Shown here piece after piece: positions 24,601 through 33,313 of a DNA stretch of 44,706 nt. Made by a program: the position numbers and the translations under genes. The notes beneath the pieces were generated by a model. It was not told the origin of the DNA. It saw nothing but the letters and a program-made list of their open reading frames with translations, and did no database searches. Each line of letters starts with the position of its first letter. Positions within the stretch are counted from its first letter, which is position 1. Source of the stretch: Dialister sp. UBA7295 (GTDB lineage: Bacteria > Bacillota > Negativicutes > Veillonellales > Dialisteraceae); contig DKQZ01000059.1 of NCBI GenBank assembly GCA_002471975.1, positions 1-44,706 of the forward strand. Reading direction: 5' to 3'.

Positions 24601-25173
24601 TTATCCTTTTCTTTTCGGATTGAACGCATTCATGGCATGGTCCACGCCATCCTTCAACGCTGCTTCGACAGAGTCTGCAGTATGAAGCTTTGCTTCTTCA
24701 ATTTTTTCTATATCTTCCCCATAGGGACGGGAAAGCACATGGTCCACCACCGTATGACCGTCCTTCGGATGCCCCACGCCGATGCGGAAACGATTGAAAT
24801 TTTCGCTGCCCAGATGGGCAATGAGGGATTTCATCCCGTTATGGCCGCCGGCAGAGCCTTTCTTCCGGATCCTGGTTTTGCCCGGAGGCAGATCCAGATC
24901 ATCACAGATGATGTAAATATCGTCAAGTCCGACTTTGTAGTATTTGGAAATAGCCCCCACCGCTTCACCGCTGTTATTCATATAGGTCATGGGCTTTACC
25001 AGAAGCACTTTTTCCCCATTATAAATAACCTGGGCGATTTCCGCCTTCATGTCACTTTTCCAGTTCGTCACATTCCAGCGGCGGGCCAGCTCGTCAATGA
25101 CGTCAAAGCCCATATTGTGACGGGTATGTTCATATTCTTTTCCCGGGTTTCCGAGACCTGCAATGATTTTCAT
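24601..25173 (-). CDS. pth: Peptidyl-tRNA hydrolase
   Basis: Pth frees tRNA from prematurely released peptidyl-tRNA. The 190 residues are usual. The protein starts MKIIAGLGNPGKEYEHTRHN, with the catalytic His19 and Asn9. It continues with KPMTYMNNSGE and CDDLDLPPGK (Asp91 being the likely partner of His19), and GGHNGMKS. The start codon shares one base with the prs stop (TAATG), so the two are translationally coupled. A strong terminator follows. Confidence 0.96.
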   Translation of the reverse strand: MKIIAGLGNPGKEYEHTRHNMGFDVIDELARRWNVTNWKSDMKAEIAQVIYNGEKVLLVKPMTYMNNSGEAVGAISKYYKVGLDDIYIICDDLDLPPGKTRIRKKGSAGGHNGMKSLIAHLGSENFNRFRIGVGHPKDGHTVVDHVLSRPYGEDIEKIEEAKLHTADSVEAALKDGVDHAMNAFNPKRKG

Positions 25174-26126
25174 TATTTATCAAAAAGCTGGCTTACGGAA
25201 GCGTCATGGAAAATGCGGAGAATGGCTTCGCCGAGAAGCGGAGCGATGGAAAGAACAGTGAGCTTGTCCTGCATCTTGTCTTTGGAAATCGGCAGGGAGT
25301 TTGTCACGATCAGTTCTTTCAGGTTGGAATTTTTGATTCTTTCAGTTGCCGGATCCGTCAGTACCGGATGGCATACAGCCGCATAAACACCTTTAGCGCC
25401 ATATGCAGCAAGCGCTTTAGCCCCTTCACAGAGGGATCCTGCGGTATCTACGATATCATCGACGATGAAGCAGTTTCTGCCTTTTACGTCACCAATGATA
25501 TTCATAACTTTGGCAACACCCGGTTCCGGACGGCGTTTTTCAATGATGGCAATCGGTGCGCCAACACGATCAGCCAGGTCTCTGGCTCTCGTTACGCCGC
25601 CGAGGTCAGGGGAAACGATGGTCAGGTTATCCAAGTTCTTGGATTTTACATAATCAGCCAGGAGAGATGCGCTCATCAGATGATCTACAGGAACATTGAA
25701 GAAGCCCTGAATCTGGCCTGCATGAAGGTCCATGGTGACGACTCTGGTTACACCGGCTGCAGACATCAGGTCAGCTACCAGTTTGGCACTGATCGGTTCA
25801 CGACCTCTCGTCTTGCGATCCTGACGGGCATATCCATAGTAAGGAACGACAACGGTAATATGACGGGCAGAAGCTCTCTTCAGGGCATCTACCATGATGA
25901 GCATTTCCATCAGGTTATCATTAACCGGCGCGCCGGTAGACTGGATAATGAAGCAGTCGTTTCCGCGAACGCTTTCATTGATCATGACCTGAATTTCGCC
26001 ATTATTGAAACGTCCGCACAGGGACTTGCCAAGGGGAACACCGATATAATCGGAAATTTCCTTCGCCAGAGCCGGATTTGCGGTTCCCGTAAAAATCTTC
26101 AGTCTTGAAGTGTCTTCCATGTCCAT
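25173..26126 (-). CDS. prs: Ribose-phosphate pyrophosphokinase (PRPP synthase)
   Basis: Prs makes PRPP from ribose 5-phosphate and ATP. PRPP is used by HisG here and by the purine, pyrimidine and tryptophan routes. The 317 residues are the class I length. Seen in order are FNNGEIQVMINESVRG, PYYGYARQDRK, the metal/ATP motif VTMDLHAGQIQGFF, and the PRPP-binding loop VDDIVDTAGS. The ATG at 26126 has GAGAGG seven bases upstream. A TATAAT at 26229-26234 in the 168-base gap to glmU may give it a second promoter, but its -35 is poor. The prs-glmU link is common in Firmicutes. Confidence 0.96.
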   Translation of the reverse strand: MDMEDTSRLKIFTGTANPALAKEISDYIGVPLGKSLCGRFNNGEIQVMINESVRGNDCFIIQSTGAPVNDNLMEMLIMVDALKRASARHITVVVPYYGYARQDRKTRGREPISAKLVADLMSAAGVTRVVTMDLHAGQIQGFFNVPVDHLMSASLLADYVKSKNLDNLTIVSPDLGGVTRARDLADRVGAPIAIIEKRRPEPGVAKVMNIIGDVKGRNCFIVDDIVDTAGSLCEGAKALAAYGAKGVYAAVCHPVLTDPATERIKNSNLKELIVTNSLPISKDKMQDKLTVLSIAPLLGEAILRIFHDASVSQLFDK

Positions 26127-26294
26127 TTTGCTGCCTCTCCCTTTTCTTTCAAATGTTGAAAGTCATGAAATATTCTCCCTGGAATAGCGGAAATACCTTG
26201 AAACTCCAGTCCACTACTTCATATTTTTATTATATAACAGGTTCAGTATAAAATAACAGTGCTAAAATCAAGAAAATATCCAATGCAGCTCATT

Positions 26295-27674
26295 TCAGTC
26301 TTTATAAGTATCTTCCTTGACCCAGCCCTTGATATTGGTCTGTCTTGCACGGGCCACGGAAAGCGCTTCTGCCGGGACATCTTTGGTAATTGTGGAACCG
26401 GCAGCGGTAAAGGCCCTTTCCCCAATATGGACCGGAGCGACCAGATTCGTATTGCAGCCGATAAAGGCATGATCATCGACGGTGCAGCGATGTTTATTCT
26501 TCCCGTCAAAATTAACGGTTACCGTGCCGCAGCCGAAATTAACGTTTTTACCAAGGTCTGAATCCCCGCAGTAAATGAGGTGCGGAAGTTTCGTGCCATC
26601 GCCGACAGTGGAATTCTTGACTTCCACGAAATTGCCAATCTTGATTTGATCATGGAGCACCGTATCCGGGCGGAGATGAACAAAAGGCCCGATTTCATCG
26701 AAGCTGCCGATCGTGCATTCATGGGCATAGACACGATTGAGGCGGGTCTCATCTCCTACGGTCACATTGGCAAGCTGTGTATCGGGGCCAATTTCGCAGC
26801 CTTTTCCGACCATCGTGTGCCCCTGGAGAATAGTCCCGGGGAAAAGGATCGTATCCTGACCAACCACTACATCCTGCTCCACATATGTATTTTCAGGATT
26901 GATGATGCTGACGCCTTGTGCCATCAGTTCTTCTGCCTTGCGAAGACGGAGAATCCGGTCAGCGGCAGCCAGCTGGATTCTGGAATTGACGCCCATAGTT
27001 TCATCAGCGTCTTTTGCCGCTACAGGGATAACTTTGAGACCATCTTTGATCATAATTTCAAAGACATCTGTCAGATAATATTCACCCTGGGCATTTTTAT
27101 TATCGATTCTTTTCAGTGCATCCAGAAGAGGGCCCACCTTGAATACATAGGTACCTGTATTGATTTCATGGACTGCCAGCTGCTCCGGCGTGCCATCCTT
27201 CTGTTCCACAATGGAAGTCATATTTCCATTTTCATCCCGAAGGACACGGCCATAACCGAAAGGATTATCAAGAATAGCGGTCAGCACGGTGGCAGCCGCA
27301 TCGTTTTCCTGACATACCCGGGATAATTCTGCCAGTGTTTCTGCCCGGAGCAATGGAGTATCCCCACAGATAACGAGGACGTAACCTTCCCGGTCCTTTT
27401 CAAATTCCGGCACTGCCTGGATGACTGCATGACCGGTGCCAAGCTGTTCCTGCTGGTGAACAAAAGAAACCTCTTTTCCTTCCAGTTCCCGGCGAACCAG
27501 TTCCTCTTTAAATCCCGTAATGACTACGCACTTTTTGAATTCTGCCTGACGAACCACCCGGATGACCTGCTCCACCATAGGCACGCCGCACACCCGATGC
27601 AGCACCTTCGGGAATTGGGATTTCATTCTGGTACCCTGTCCGGCTGCCAGAATGACTGCTGTTAATTCGGACAT
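26295..27674 (-). CDS. glmU: Bifunctional UDP-GlcNAc pyrophosphorylase / glucosamine-1-phosphate N-acetyltransferase
   Basis: GlmU carries out the last two steps to UDP-GlcNAc. The N-terminal uridyltransferase domain shows LAAGQGTRMKS, QLGTGHAV, CGDTPLL and INTGTYVF. The C-terminal half is a left-handed beta helix of hexapeptide repeats with RPDTVLHDQIKIGNFVEVKNS, VNFGCGTVTVNFDG and CNTNLVAPV. The length is 459 residues. The ATG at 27674 has AGGAGG four bases upstream and is preferred to an in-frame start seven codons earlier. It works after GlmS (5030-6856), with GlmM expected elsewhere. A clear promoter precedes the gene. Confidence 0.96.
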   Translation of the reverse strand: MSELTAVILAAGQGTRMKSQFPKVLHRVCGVPMVEQVIRVVRQAEFKKCVVITGFKEELVRRELEGKEVSFVHQQEQLGTGHAVIQAVPEFEKDREGYVLVICGDTPLLRAETLAELSRVCQENDAAATVLTAILDNPFGYGRVLRDENGNMTSIVEQKDGTPEQLAVHEINTGTYVFKVGPLLDALKRIDNKNAQGEYYLTDVFEIMIKDGLKVIPVAAKDADETMGVNSRIQLAAADRILRLRKAEELMAQGVSIINPENTYVEQDVVVGQDTILFPGTILQGHTMVGKGCEIGPDTQLANVTVGDETRLNRVYAHECTIGSFDEIGPFVHLRPDTVLHDQIKIGNFVEVKNSTVGDGTKLPHLIYCGDSDLGKNVNFGCGTVTVNFDGKNKHRCTVDDHAFIGCNTNLVAPVHIGERAFTAAGSTITKDVPAEALSVARARQTNIKGWVKEDTYKD

Positions 27675-27748
27675 AATTCCTCCTGTTGCTTTCAAATAAA
27701 AGATATATCATGAGTACATTTATTGTTTTTATAAATCCCATAGCCTTT

Positions 27749-27777
27749 ATTGTAGCAAATCAAATCTGTTCAGGCAA
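27749..27777 (-). promoter_or_regulatory. glmU promoter
   Basis: TTGCCT (27772-27777) and TACAAT (27749-27754) on the minus strand are 17 bases apart. This gives a leader of about 65 nt. Confidence 0.7.
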
Positions 27778-27810
27778 GGATTCCCGAAGCATCCCGCTGC
27801 CTGCATAACA

Positions 27811-27841
27811 AAAAGCAGGACTCCACGAATTGGAATCCTGC
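27811..27841 (-). terminator. Terminator of the 3D-domain protein gene
   Basis: A long stem (27815-27825 with 27831-27841, with one mismatch) has a small loop and is followed on the minus strand by a T run. It lies 7 bases past the stop codon. Confidence 0.85.
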
Positions 27842-27847
27842 CATGAT

Positions 27848-29134
27848 TTATCGGACAAGATATACAGTTACCCTGGTTTTTGTTCCCCATTGATAGGCCT
27901 GGTCATACGTATCCACACCCACATCAATGATATTCCCGTGAATGGCGCCGCCTATATCATCGCAGACAGCATACCCGTAACCTTCTATAAAAACGATGCT
28001 TCCCAGTGGAATGACTTCAGGATCCACTGCCGCATGGCCTTTTCCTGCATAACCGCCCAGAGCCGTCCTGCCTTCGCCGCCTCCATCATTGGGCGTATAG
28101 GCCGTGGATCGCATATGGAACATCTTTTTATAGCTTCCGGAAAAGACAGGCATGTTTTCCAGACGGTCCCAGACGTCGTCATCGGCGATACCGGTTTCTT
28201 CCAGTTCCTGCTCTTCCTGAAAACGACGAACCGCATCCTCCGTGCCTTCTCCGTAAACGCCATCCACAGTGCCGGGATCATAGCCATGAAGAAGAAGGCG
28301 ATTCTGGAGACGGATGACCTTTTTACCCGAAGCTCCCCTGGAAAGGGTTGAATTGCCGGATTGGGATACATAGACAGAGGTGATATGTCCCAGTGTATCC
28401 TCATCAACCATTCCCGTAGAAGGTAAACCTTCATCACTCTGAAACCCCTTTACAGCAGAGGCCGTATCCCCGCCGTAGATTCCATCTGCCGGTCCATCCA
28501 GATAGCCCAGTTTCTTTAATTTTTTCTGGAGCGAAGAAACTTCTTTTCCCCTGTCCCCGATACCAAAAACGAAATGCCCATCATCTTCAGGTCCAGGTTC
28601 GCCCTCCTCTTCGGCGGAAGCGGGAATCCTTTTCATTTCAGTCAGAGCGGCATAGGTCATTTCATCAATAGCGCCCGAAACAGGAATCTTCTTTTCCTTC
28701 TGAAACGACCTGACTGCTTTTGTGGTATCCTGTCCATAAACGCCGTCAATATCCCCTTTCAGAAAACCGGCAGCCGCCAGTCTTTCCTGCATGTCGGTAA
28801 TCACGGTGCCGCGATTTCCCTCTGCATAAACGACGCCGCCTCCGGGCCTGTAACCTTTACCTGCCGCTTTTTTGACCGCTTTCCTTGTGGTATCATCGGC
28901 TTTCCCGGTGACCGGCAATCCTTTGGCTTTTTGAAATAAAGCCACCGCTTCTTTTGTGGTTGAGCCAAAATCCCCATCCACAGTCCGGGCAAGATAACCG
29001 GCCGCTACCAGATCGTTCTGAAGGTCCGTGACTTCGCTGCCATTCATACCGATGCTGAGAGTCTGTGCAGAAACGTTCATGGAAGCCGCCAGCCAGAGCA
29101 GAGCGGCGCATCCCCATGTACACGCAGTGCGCAT
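27848..29134 (-). CDS. Secreted wall protein: four peptidoglycan-binding repeats plus C-terminal 3D domain
   Basis: This is a 428-residue exported protein. A signal peptide (about residues 1-23, ending VSA-Q) leads into four PG_binding_1 domains, at about 27-90, 105-167, 190-250 and 264-327. Each has the pattern LQ..L...GY/F....DG.(Y/F)G..T..AV..FQ. An acidic linker (170-187) separates the second and third. Residues 340-428 form a 3D domain, named for its three aspartates, here Asp371, Asp392/393 and Asp404, with PLGS and GGAIHGNIID. The 3D domain is the catalytic part of MltA/Sps-like lytic transglycosylases, so wall remodelling is likely. The ATG at 29134 has GGAGG eight bases upstream; the frame is open further upstream, but without a signal peptide at its start. 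Confidence 0.88.
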   Translation of the reverse strand: MRTACTWGCAALLWLAASMNVSAQTLSIGMNGSEVTDLQNDLVAAGYLARTVDGDFGSTTKEAVALFQKAKGLPVTGKADDTTRKAVKKAAGKGYRPGGGVVYAEGNRGTVITDMQERLAAAGFLKGDIDGVYGQDTTKAVRSFQKEKKIPVSGAIDEMTYAALTEMKRIPASAEEEGEPGPEDDGHFVFGIGDRGKEVSSLQKKLKKLGYLDGPADGIYGGDTASAVKGFQSDEGLPSTGMVDEDTLGHITSVYVSQSGNSTLSRGASGKKVIRLQNRLLLHGYDPGTVDGVYGEGTEDAVRRFQEEQELEETGIADDDVWDRLENMPVFSGSYKKMFHMRSTAYTPNDGGGEGRTALGGYAGKGHAAVDPEVIPLGSIVFIEGYGYAVCDDIGGAIHGNIIDVGVDTYDQAYQWGTKTRVTVYLVR

Positions 29135-29159
29135 AAAAATCACCTCCGTAGACTCCTGT

Positions 29160-29188
29160 ATTTTACCATTTTTTATCAATTTTGTAAA
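29160..29188 (-). promoter_or_regulatory. Promoter of the 3D-domain protein gene
   Basis: TTTACA (29183-29188) and TAAAAT (29160-29165) on the minus strand are exactly 17 bases apart, ending 26 bases before the start codon. Confidence 0.75.
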
Positions 29189-29434
29189 AGAAAGTAAAAA
29201 ACCACCCTGTTTATCATCAAAATCGGTCTTATTTAACTCTTTCCTTGATAATTTGAAATTCCAATGTCCTGTCAGTGGGGATAAATGACAGAAATTTGCA
29301 TTATTTCTGATCATATATCCCAAAGAATTATATTTCTGGTATTCCCCGGGCCCATGGTTTTTTGCAGGGATAAAACTCTCCTTTCCCAGTGATGAATCTT
29401 TTTGATTTTTAATATTTATATTTATGTAAAATTC

Positions 29435-29476
29435 TTGTATAAGTTAAAGAAAAATACTATAATTATTTCATAATTA
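29435..29476 (+). promoter_or_regulatory. AGCS symporter promoter with overlapping dyad
   Basis: TTGTAT (29435-29440) and TATAAT (29458-29463) are 17 bases apart. The perfect 7-3-7 inverted repeat TAATTAT-TTC-ATAATTA (29460-29476) covers the end of the -10 box and the expected start site. It could be an operator, though AT-rich dyads also arise by chance. Confidence 0.65.
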
Positions 29477-29524
29477 AATGGGGCACATCATTTTACACTT
29501 TTATTAGGGAAAAGGGGGAGAAAA

Positions 29525-30979
29525 ATGGAGCAGCTGAATTCAATTGTCTCCGCGATCAATGACGTCTTATGGTCATCGGTCATCATTATTTTACTGGTAG
29601 GGGCCGGCTTTTATTTCACTTTCAGGACAAGAGCAGTCCAGATCCGTTATTTTGGGCGGATGTTTAAACTGATAGCAGGCACTGCGGGCACGAAAACGGA
29701 AGGGAATGAAGTTTCACCATTCCAGGCCTTCTGTGTCAGCACGGCTTCCCGCGTAGGGGTTGGCAATATTGCGGGCATTGCCATCGCCATCGTAACCGGG
29801 GGTCCCGGGGCTATTTTCTGGATGTGGTTTATCGCCGTAGTTGGTTCGGCCACCGGTTTCGTAGAATCCACTCTGGCACAGCTCTACAAAGTTCCCAGAA
29901 CCGATGGAGCCGGTTTCCGGGGCGGTCCGGCTTATTATCTGAAGAACGGTCTTGGCCACGGTCTCTGGGCAGCCCTCTTCGCTATCCTGATTTCTGTGAC
30001 TTATGGCATGATTTACAATTCTGTGCAGTCCAATACCATTTCTCTGGCCCTCAACCATGCCCTTGGTTTTGACCGTATGATTGTAGGCGGTGTAGTTACC
30101 GTATTTGCCATGATCGTCATCTGCGGCGGTATGGGCCGTATTGCCAGAGTCACTGAATGGATGGTACCGATCATGGCAGGTGTTTATATCATCACTGCCC
30201 TGGGCATCATGATTTATAACATCACTGAACTTCCTCATGCATTTTATATCATCTTCAGCAATGCCTTCGATTTTCAGGCTATTGCCGGCGGCGGTATGGG
30301 TGCAGCTGTCCTGACTGGTCTGAAGAGAGGTCTCTTCTCCAATGAAGCCGGTGAAGGTTCCGTTCCAAATGCAGCAGCTACGGCTGATGCATCTCATCCG
30401 GCAGTACAGGGCCTGATCCAGGCTTTCGGTGTCTATGTAGATACCCTCTTTATCTGCTCCGCTTCTGCCTTCATCATCCTCATGACTGGTGATTATGCTT
30501 CTACCGGCCTCACCGGTATCCAGCTGGTACAGTGGGATCTGGCACAGTACTTTGGTGACTGGGCTCCAAAGGCCGTTTCCATCCTTATTTTCTTCTTTGC
30601 ATTCACATCTCTGATTGGCAACTACTACTACGGAGAAATCAATATCGGTCACCTCACCAATAAGAAATGGCCGCTGAACCTATTCCGCGTCCTCATTGCC
30701 GTCATGATTTTCTGGGGCTCCATCGCTGATCTCCCGCTCGTTTGGAATCTGGCCGATCTCTTCATGGCTTTCATGGTCCTCACCAACGTATCAGCCATCA
30801 TCCTTCTTTACCCGAAAGCCCATGCCTGCCTGAAGGACTATGAAAAGCAGCTTAAAGAAGGAATCGTAGAACCTGTTTTCAATAAAAAAGTCCTTTCCGA
30901 TACCAGAGGCATCGTATGGTGGGATGACGAACACAATTCGAATAAACTGACCCGCGAGAGCGATAAAAAAGCTGAATAG
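29525..30979 (+). CDS. Sodium:alanine/glycine symporter (AGCS family)
   Basis: This is a 484-residue secondary transporter that couples sodium entry to uptake of small neutral amino acids such as alanine or glycine. The N-terminal helix, the FRTRAVQIRYFGRMF loop, and the GVGNIAGIAIAIVTGGPGAIFWMW region with the family signature are all present. About eleven membrane segments follow. NEAGEGSVPNAAATA in the middle is a second conserved block. The hydrophilic tail is about 45 residues. The start has AAGGGGGAG immediately upstream. It stands alone between its own promoter and terminator. The exact substrate cannot be told from sequence. Confidence 0.93.
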   Translation: MEQLNSIVSAINDVLWSSVIIILLVGAGFYFTFRTRAVQIRYFGRMFKLIAGTAGTKTEGNEVSPFQAFCVSTASRVGVGNIAGIAIAIVTGGPGAIFWMWFIAVVGSATGFVESTLAQLYKVPRTDGAGFRGGPAYYLKNGLGHGLWAALFAILISVTYGMIYNSVQSNTISLALNHALGFDRMIVGGVVTVFAMIVICGGMGRIARVTEWMVPIMAGVYIITALGIMIYNITELPHAFYIIFSNAFDFQAIAGGGMGAAVLTGLKRGLFSNEAGEGSVPNAAATADASHPAVQGLIQAFGVYVDTLFICSASAFIILMTGDYASTGLTGIQLVQWDLAQYFGDWAPKAVSILIFFFAFTSLIGNYYYGEINIGHLTNKKWPLNLFRVLIAVMIFWGSIADLPLVWNLADLFMAFMVLTNVSAIILLYPKAHACLKDYEKQLKEGIVEPVFNKKVLSDTRGIVWWDDEHNSNKLTRESDKKAE

Positions 30980-30986
30980 GAAACAG

Positions 30987-31015
30987 AAAAGACCGGTGGA
31001 AACACCGGCCTTTTT
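30987..31015 (+). terminator. AGCS symporter terminator
   Basis: CCGGTG (30993-30998) pairs with CACCGG (31003-31008) around GAAA, extended by flanking A-T pairs and followed by a T run. Confidence 0.85.
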
Positions 31016-31027
31016 ATTTTGGAAATC

Positions 31028-31070
31028 AAAAAGCAGACTGTCATGACGATTCATGGCCGTCTGCTTTTTT
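31028..31070 (-). terminator. Terminator of the histidine operon (works on both strands)
   Basis: GCAGAC (31033-31038) and GTCTGC (31059-31064) form the outer stem and CATGA/TCATG the inner arm. There are A and T runs on both sides. It lies 36 bases past the hisIE stop, tail to tail with the AGCS gene. Confidence 0.82.
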
Positions 31071-31105
31071 GGCATGCATATTTCAGGAAATAACTGTCAT
31101 GGTAC

Positions 31106-31783
31106 TCAGAACGTCTTATCCTTGTGCCCCACTTCTTTCTTATTTCCTTTCTTCTCATCCCGGTCTTCCAGTTTTTTCATGATATCATACAGATCGATAC
31201 CGGAATTTTCCCACATCACGAAAAGATGATAGAGCAGATCGCAGGATTCATCAATGATTTCTTCCTTATCCTGATGCTGGTCGGCGATAATGACTTCAGA
31301 AGCTTCTTCGCCGATTTTCTTGTCAATCTTGTTCTTACCTTCTCTCTGCAGATAATTGGTATAGGATTTTTCCTGCGGGTGAATGCGGCGGTCTCTGATT
31401 TCATCATAGAGCACATGGAGGATATTCAGGTTTCCCTCAGAAGAAGTATTATCCCATTCAGAAAGGCTTCTGTAGAAGCAGCTGCGGTTATTCGTATGGC
31501 AGGCTGGTCCATCAGGAATAACCTGTACCACCAGGGTATCTGCATCACAATCCACATAAATCCGCTTCACATGCTGGAAATGGGCCGATTCTTCGCCTTT
31601 ATGCCAGAATTTCTGCCGGCTCCGGCTCCAGAACCAGGTTTCTCCGGATTCCACGGTTTTCTTCAGGGATTCCTTATTCATATAGGCCACCATGAGCACT
31701 TCCCCGCTCCTGGCATCCTGAATGACCGCAGGAATCAGTCCTTTTTCATCAAACTTTATATCCTTTATATCAACAGATTCCAT
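31106..31783 (-). CDS. hisI: Bifunctional phosphoribosyl-AMP cyclohydrolase / phosphoribosyl-ATP pyrophosphatase
   Basis: This HisIE fusion performs steps 2 and 3 of histidine synthesis. The N-terminal HisI domain (to about residue 115) has WFWSRSRQKFWHKGEES, VDCDADTLVVQV with zinc-binding Cys and Asp residues, and ACHT...SCF. The C-terminal HisE domain has KIGEEASEVIIA and EIIDESCDLLYHLFVMW, the metal-binding Glu/Asp set. At 225 residues it is slightly longer than average, with a lysine-rich tail. It follows hisF after 9 bases and is the last gene of the operon. Confidence 0.95.
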   Translation of the reverse strand: MESVDIKDIKFDEKGLIPAVIQDARSGEVLMVAYMNKESLKKTVESGETWFWSRSRQKFWHKGEESAHFQHVKRIYVDCDADTLVVQVIPDGPACHTNNRSCFYRSLSEWDNTSSEGNLNILHVLYDEIRDRRIHPQEKSYTNYLQREGKNKIDKKIGEEASEVIIADQHQDKEEIIDESCDLLYHLFVMWENSGIDLYDIMKKLEDRDEKKGNKKEVGHKDKTF

Positions 31784-31792
31784 AATTTCTCC

Positions 31793-32548
31793 TTATAAAC
31801 GGACCGGCACGCCGTGAGCGGCCAGATACTTTTTCAGGTCAGGAATGGAGATTTCGCCAAAGTGGAAAACCGAGGCTGCCAGGGCTGCATCAGAACCGAC
31901 CTCAAAGGCTTTCAGGAAATCCTCCATTTTGCCGGCGCCGCCGGATGCAATGATCGGAATGGTCAGTTCTTCAGAAAGAATCTTCATCAGTTCCAGATCA
32001 TAACCGTCCTTTTCACCATCGGCATCCATAGAGTTCATGCAGATTTCTCCTGCCCCCAGTTCCATGCCTTTTTTTGCCCATTCCACCACATTGATTCCCG
32101 TATTTTTACGGCCGCCTTCCACATAGACATCCCAGCCTCCACGGCCGTTTCTTTTCCCGTCAATGGAAAGTACCACGCACTGCCGGCCAAAACGGGCTGC
32201 CGCCTCGGAAATGATGTCCGGATTCAGGACGGCTGCCGAATTGACAGACACTTTATCCGCCCCGGCAAGCAGCATGGTGCGGAAATCATCAGCTTTTCGG
32301 ATACCGCCGCCTACAGTGAAGGGTATGGTGAGTTTTTCAGCAATGGCCCTGACTGTATCCACGAAAGTTTCCCGTCCCTCATGGGTAGCGGTAATATCAT
32401 AAAATACGAGTTCATCAGCCCCGCTGTCGGAATAATACTTTCCCAGGGTCGCCGGATCATCCACGTCGATGAGATTCTGGAACTGCTTTCCCTTGACTAC
32501 CCTGCCATGATTGACATCGAGGCAGGGAATAATTCTTTTTGCAAGCAT
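31793..32548 (-). CDS. hisF: Imidazole glycerol phosphate synthase, cyclase subunit HisF
   Basis: HisF joins ammonia from HisH with PRFAR to make imidazole glycerol phosphate and AICAR. The 251-residue TIM barrel has its two catalytic aspartates at the expected places: Asp11 in IIPCLDV and Asp130 in LSIDGKRNG. GGGIR (80-84) and ASGGAG near residue 220 are phosphate-binding loops. The ATG at 32548 has AAAGGAG six bases upstream and is chosen over an in-frame start eight codons earlier. The gene lies 48 bases after hisA. Confidence 0.97.
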   Translation of the reverse strand: MLAKRIIPCLDVNHGRVVKGKQFQNLIDVDDPATLGKYYSDSGADELVFYDITATHEGRETFVDTVRAIAEKLTIPFTVGGGIRKADDFRTMLLAGADKVSVNSAAVLNPDIISEAAARFGRQCVVLSIDGKRNGRGGWDVYVEGGRKNTGINVVEWAKKGMELGAGEICMNSMDADGEKDGYDLELMKILSEELTIPIIASGGAGKMEDFLKAFEVGSDAALAASVFHFGEISIPDLKKYLAAHGVPVRL

Positions 32549-32596
32549 AGGAAACTCCTTTCGGAATAACAAGGAAATCTTATGAAAGAGATTTCA

Positions 32597-33313
32597 TCAT
32601 TCCTGAATGTCCACGATTTCCTTCATGGTCACTTTTCCCTCATAAAGGGCCTTGCCTGTAATGGCTGCATAGACTCCCATATCCGAAAGTTTCCGGAGAT
32701 CATCAGCAGAGGATACGCCGCCGGAAGCCACAAGATGGATTCCCGGAAGAGCCTGGAGTTTTGCCATCATATCAAAGTTAGGTCCCACCAGCATACCGTC
32801 GCGGCTGATATCGGTATAGATGATATTGTTTACGCCATGACCCAGAAGCGTTTTCACAAAGGTCATAACCTTCTGAGAACTTCCATCCACCCATCCATGA
32901 GTAGCCACCTCATCTCCCTTGGCATCTACAGAAACAGCAATATGCTCTGCTCCATAAGTCTTTGCCGCCTGAATGGCAAAATAAGGGGATGCCACGGCTT
33001 TGGATCCGATAATAACACGATAAACACCCATATCCAGATAATCTTTGATGGCCTTTTCCGTGCGGATTCCTCCGCCCACTTCCACCGGGATGGAAAGGGT
33101 TTTACACATATTTTTAATAATCCGGGTATTGACGCCGTTTCCCTTGAAGGCGCCATCCAGGTCCACCACATGAAGGTATTTTGCCCCTTCGGACTGCCAC
33201 TTTTCTGCCATCTTCACAGGGTCATTGCCATAAACGGTGAGATTTTCTATTTTGCCCTGCTGCAGGCGCACGCAGCGGCCATCTTCTATATCAATTGCAG
33301 GAAATATTTTCAT
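32597..33313 (-). CDS. hisA: ProFAR isomerase HisA
   Basis: HisA is the Amadori isomerase acting on ProFAR, step 4 of the pathway. It is a 238-residue TIM barrel with catalytic Asp8 (FPAIDIEDG) and Asp130 (VSVDAKGD). Its start overlaps the hisH stop by 4 bases (ATGA). The Shine-Dalgarno match is weak, so translation probably depends on coupling to hisH. Some Actinobacteria use a dual HisA/TrpF (PriA); nothing here suggests that. Confidence 0.95.
   Translation of the reverse strand: MKIFPAIDIEDGRCVRLQQGKIENLTVYGNDPVKMAEKWQSEGAKYLHVVDLDGAFKGNGVNTRIIKNMCKTLSIPVEVGGGIRTEKAIKDYLDMGVYRVIIGSKAVASPYFAIQAAKTYGAEHIAVSVDAKGDEVATHGWVDGSSQKVMTFVKTLLGHGVNNIIYTDISRDGMLVGPNFDMMAKLQALPGIHLVASGGVSSADDLRKLSDMGVYAAITGKALYEGKVTMKEIVDIQE

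Larger units (their letters stand above)
29135..29524. other. 390-base divergent intergenic region
   Basis: This holds the leftward promoter of the 3D-protein gene (29160-29188) and the rightward promoter of the AGCS symporter gene (29435-29463). Between them is AT-rich sequence with one small inverted repeat, CTGTCA (29269-29274) and TGACAG (29286-29291). I see no gene or recognisable RNA in it. Confidence 0.6.

Noticed and set aside
26127..26294. Separate prs promoter or terminator after glmU
   Set aside because: A TATAAT is present at 26229-26234 but its -35 is poor, and no hairpin with a T run is seen; noted only within the prs entry.
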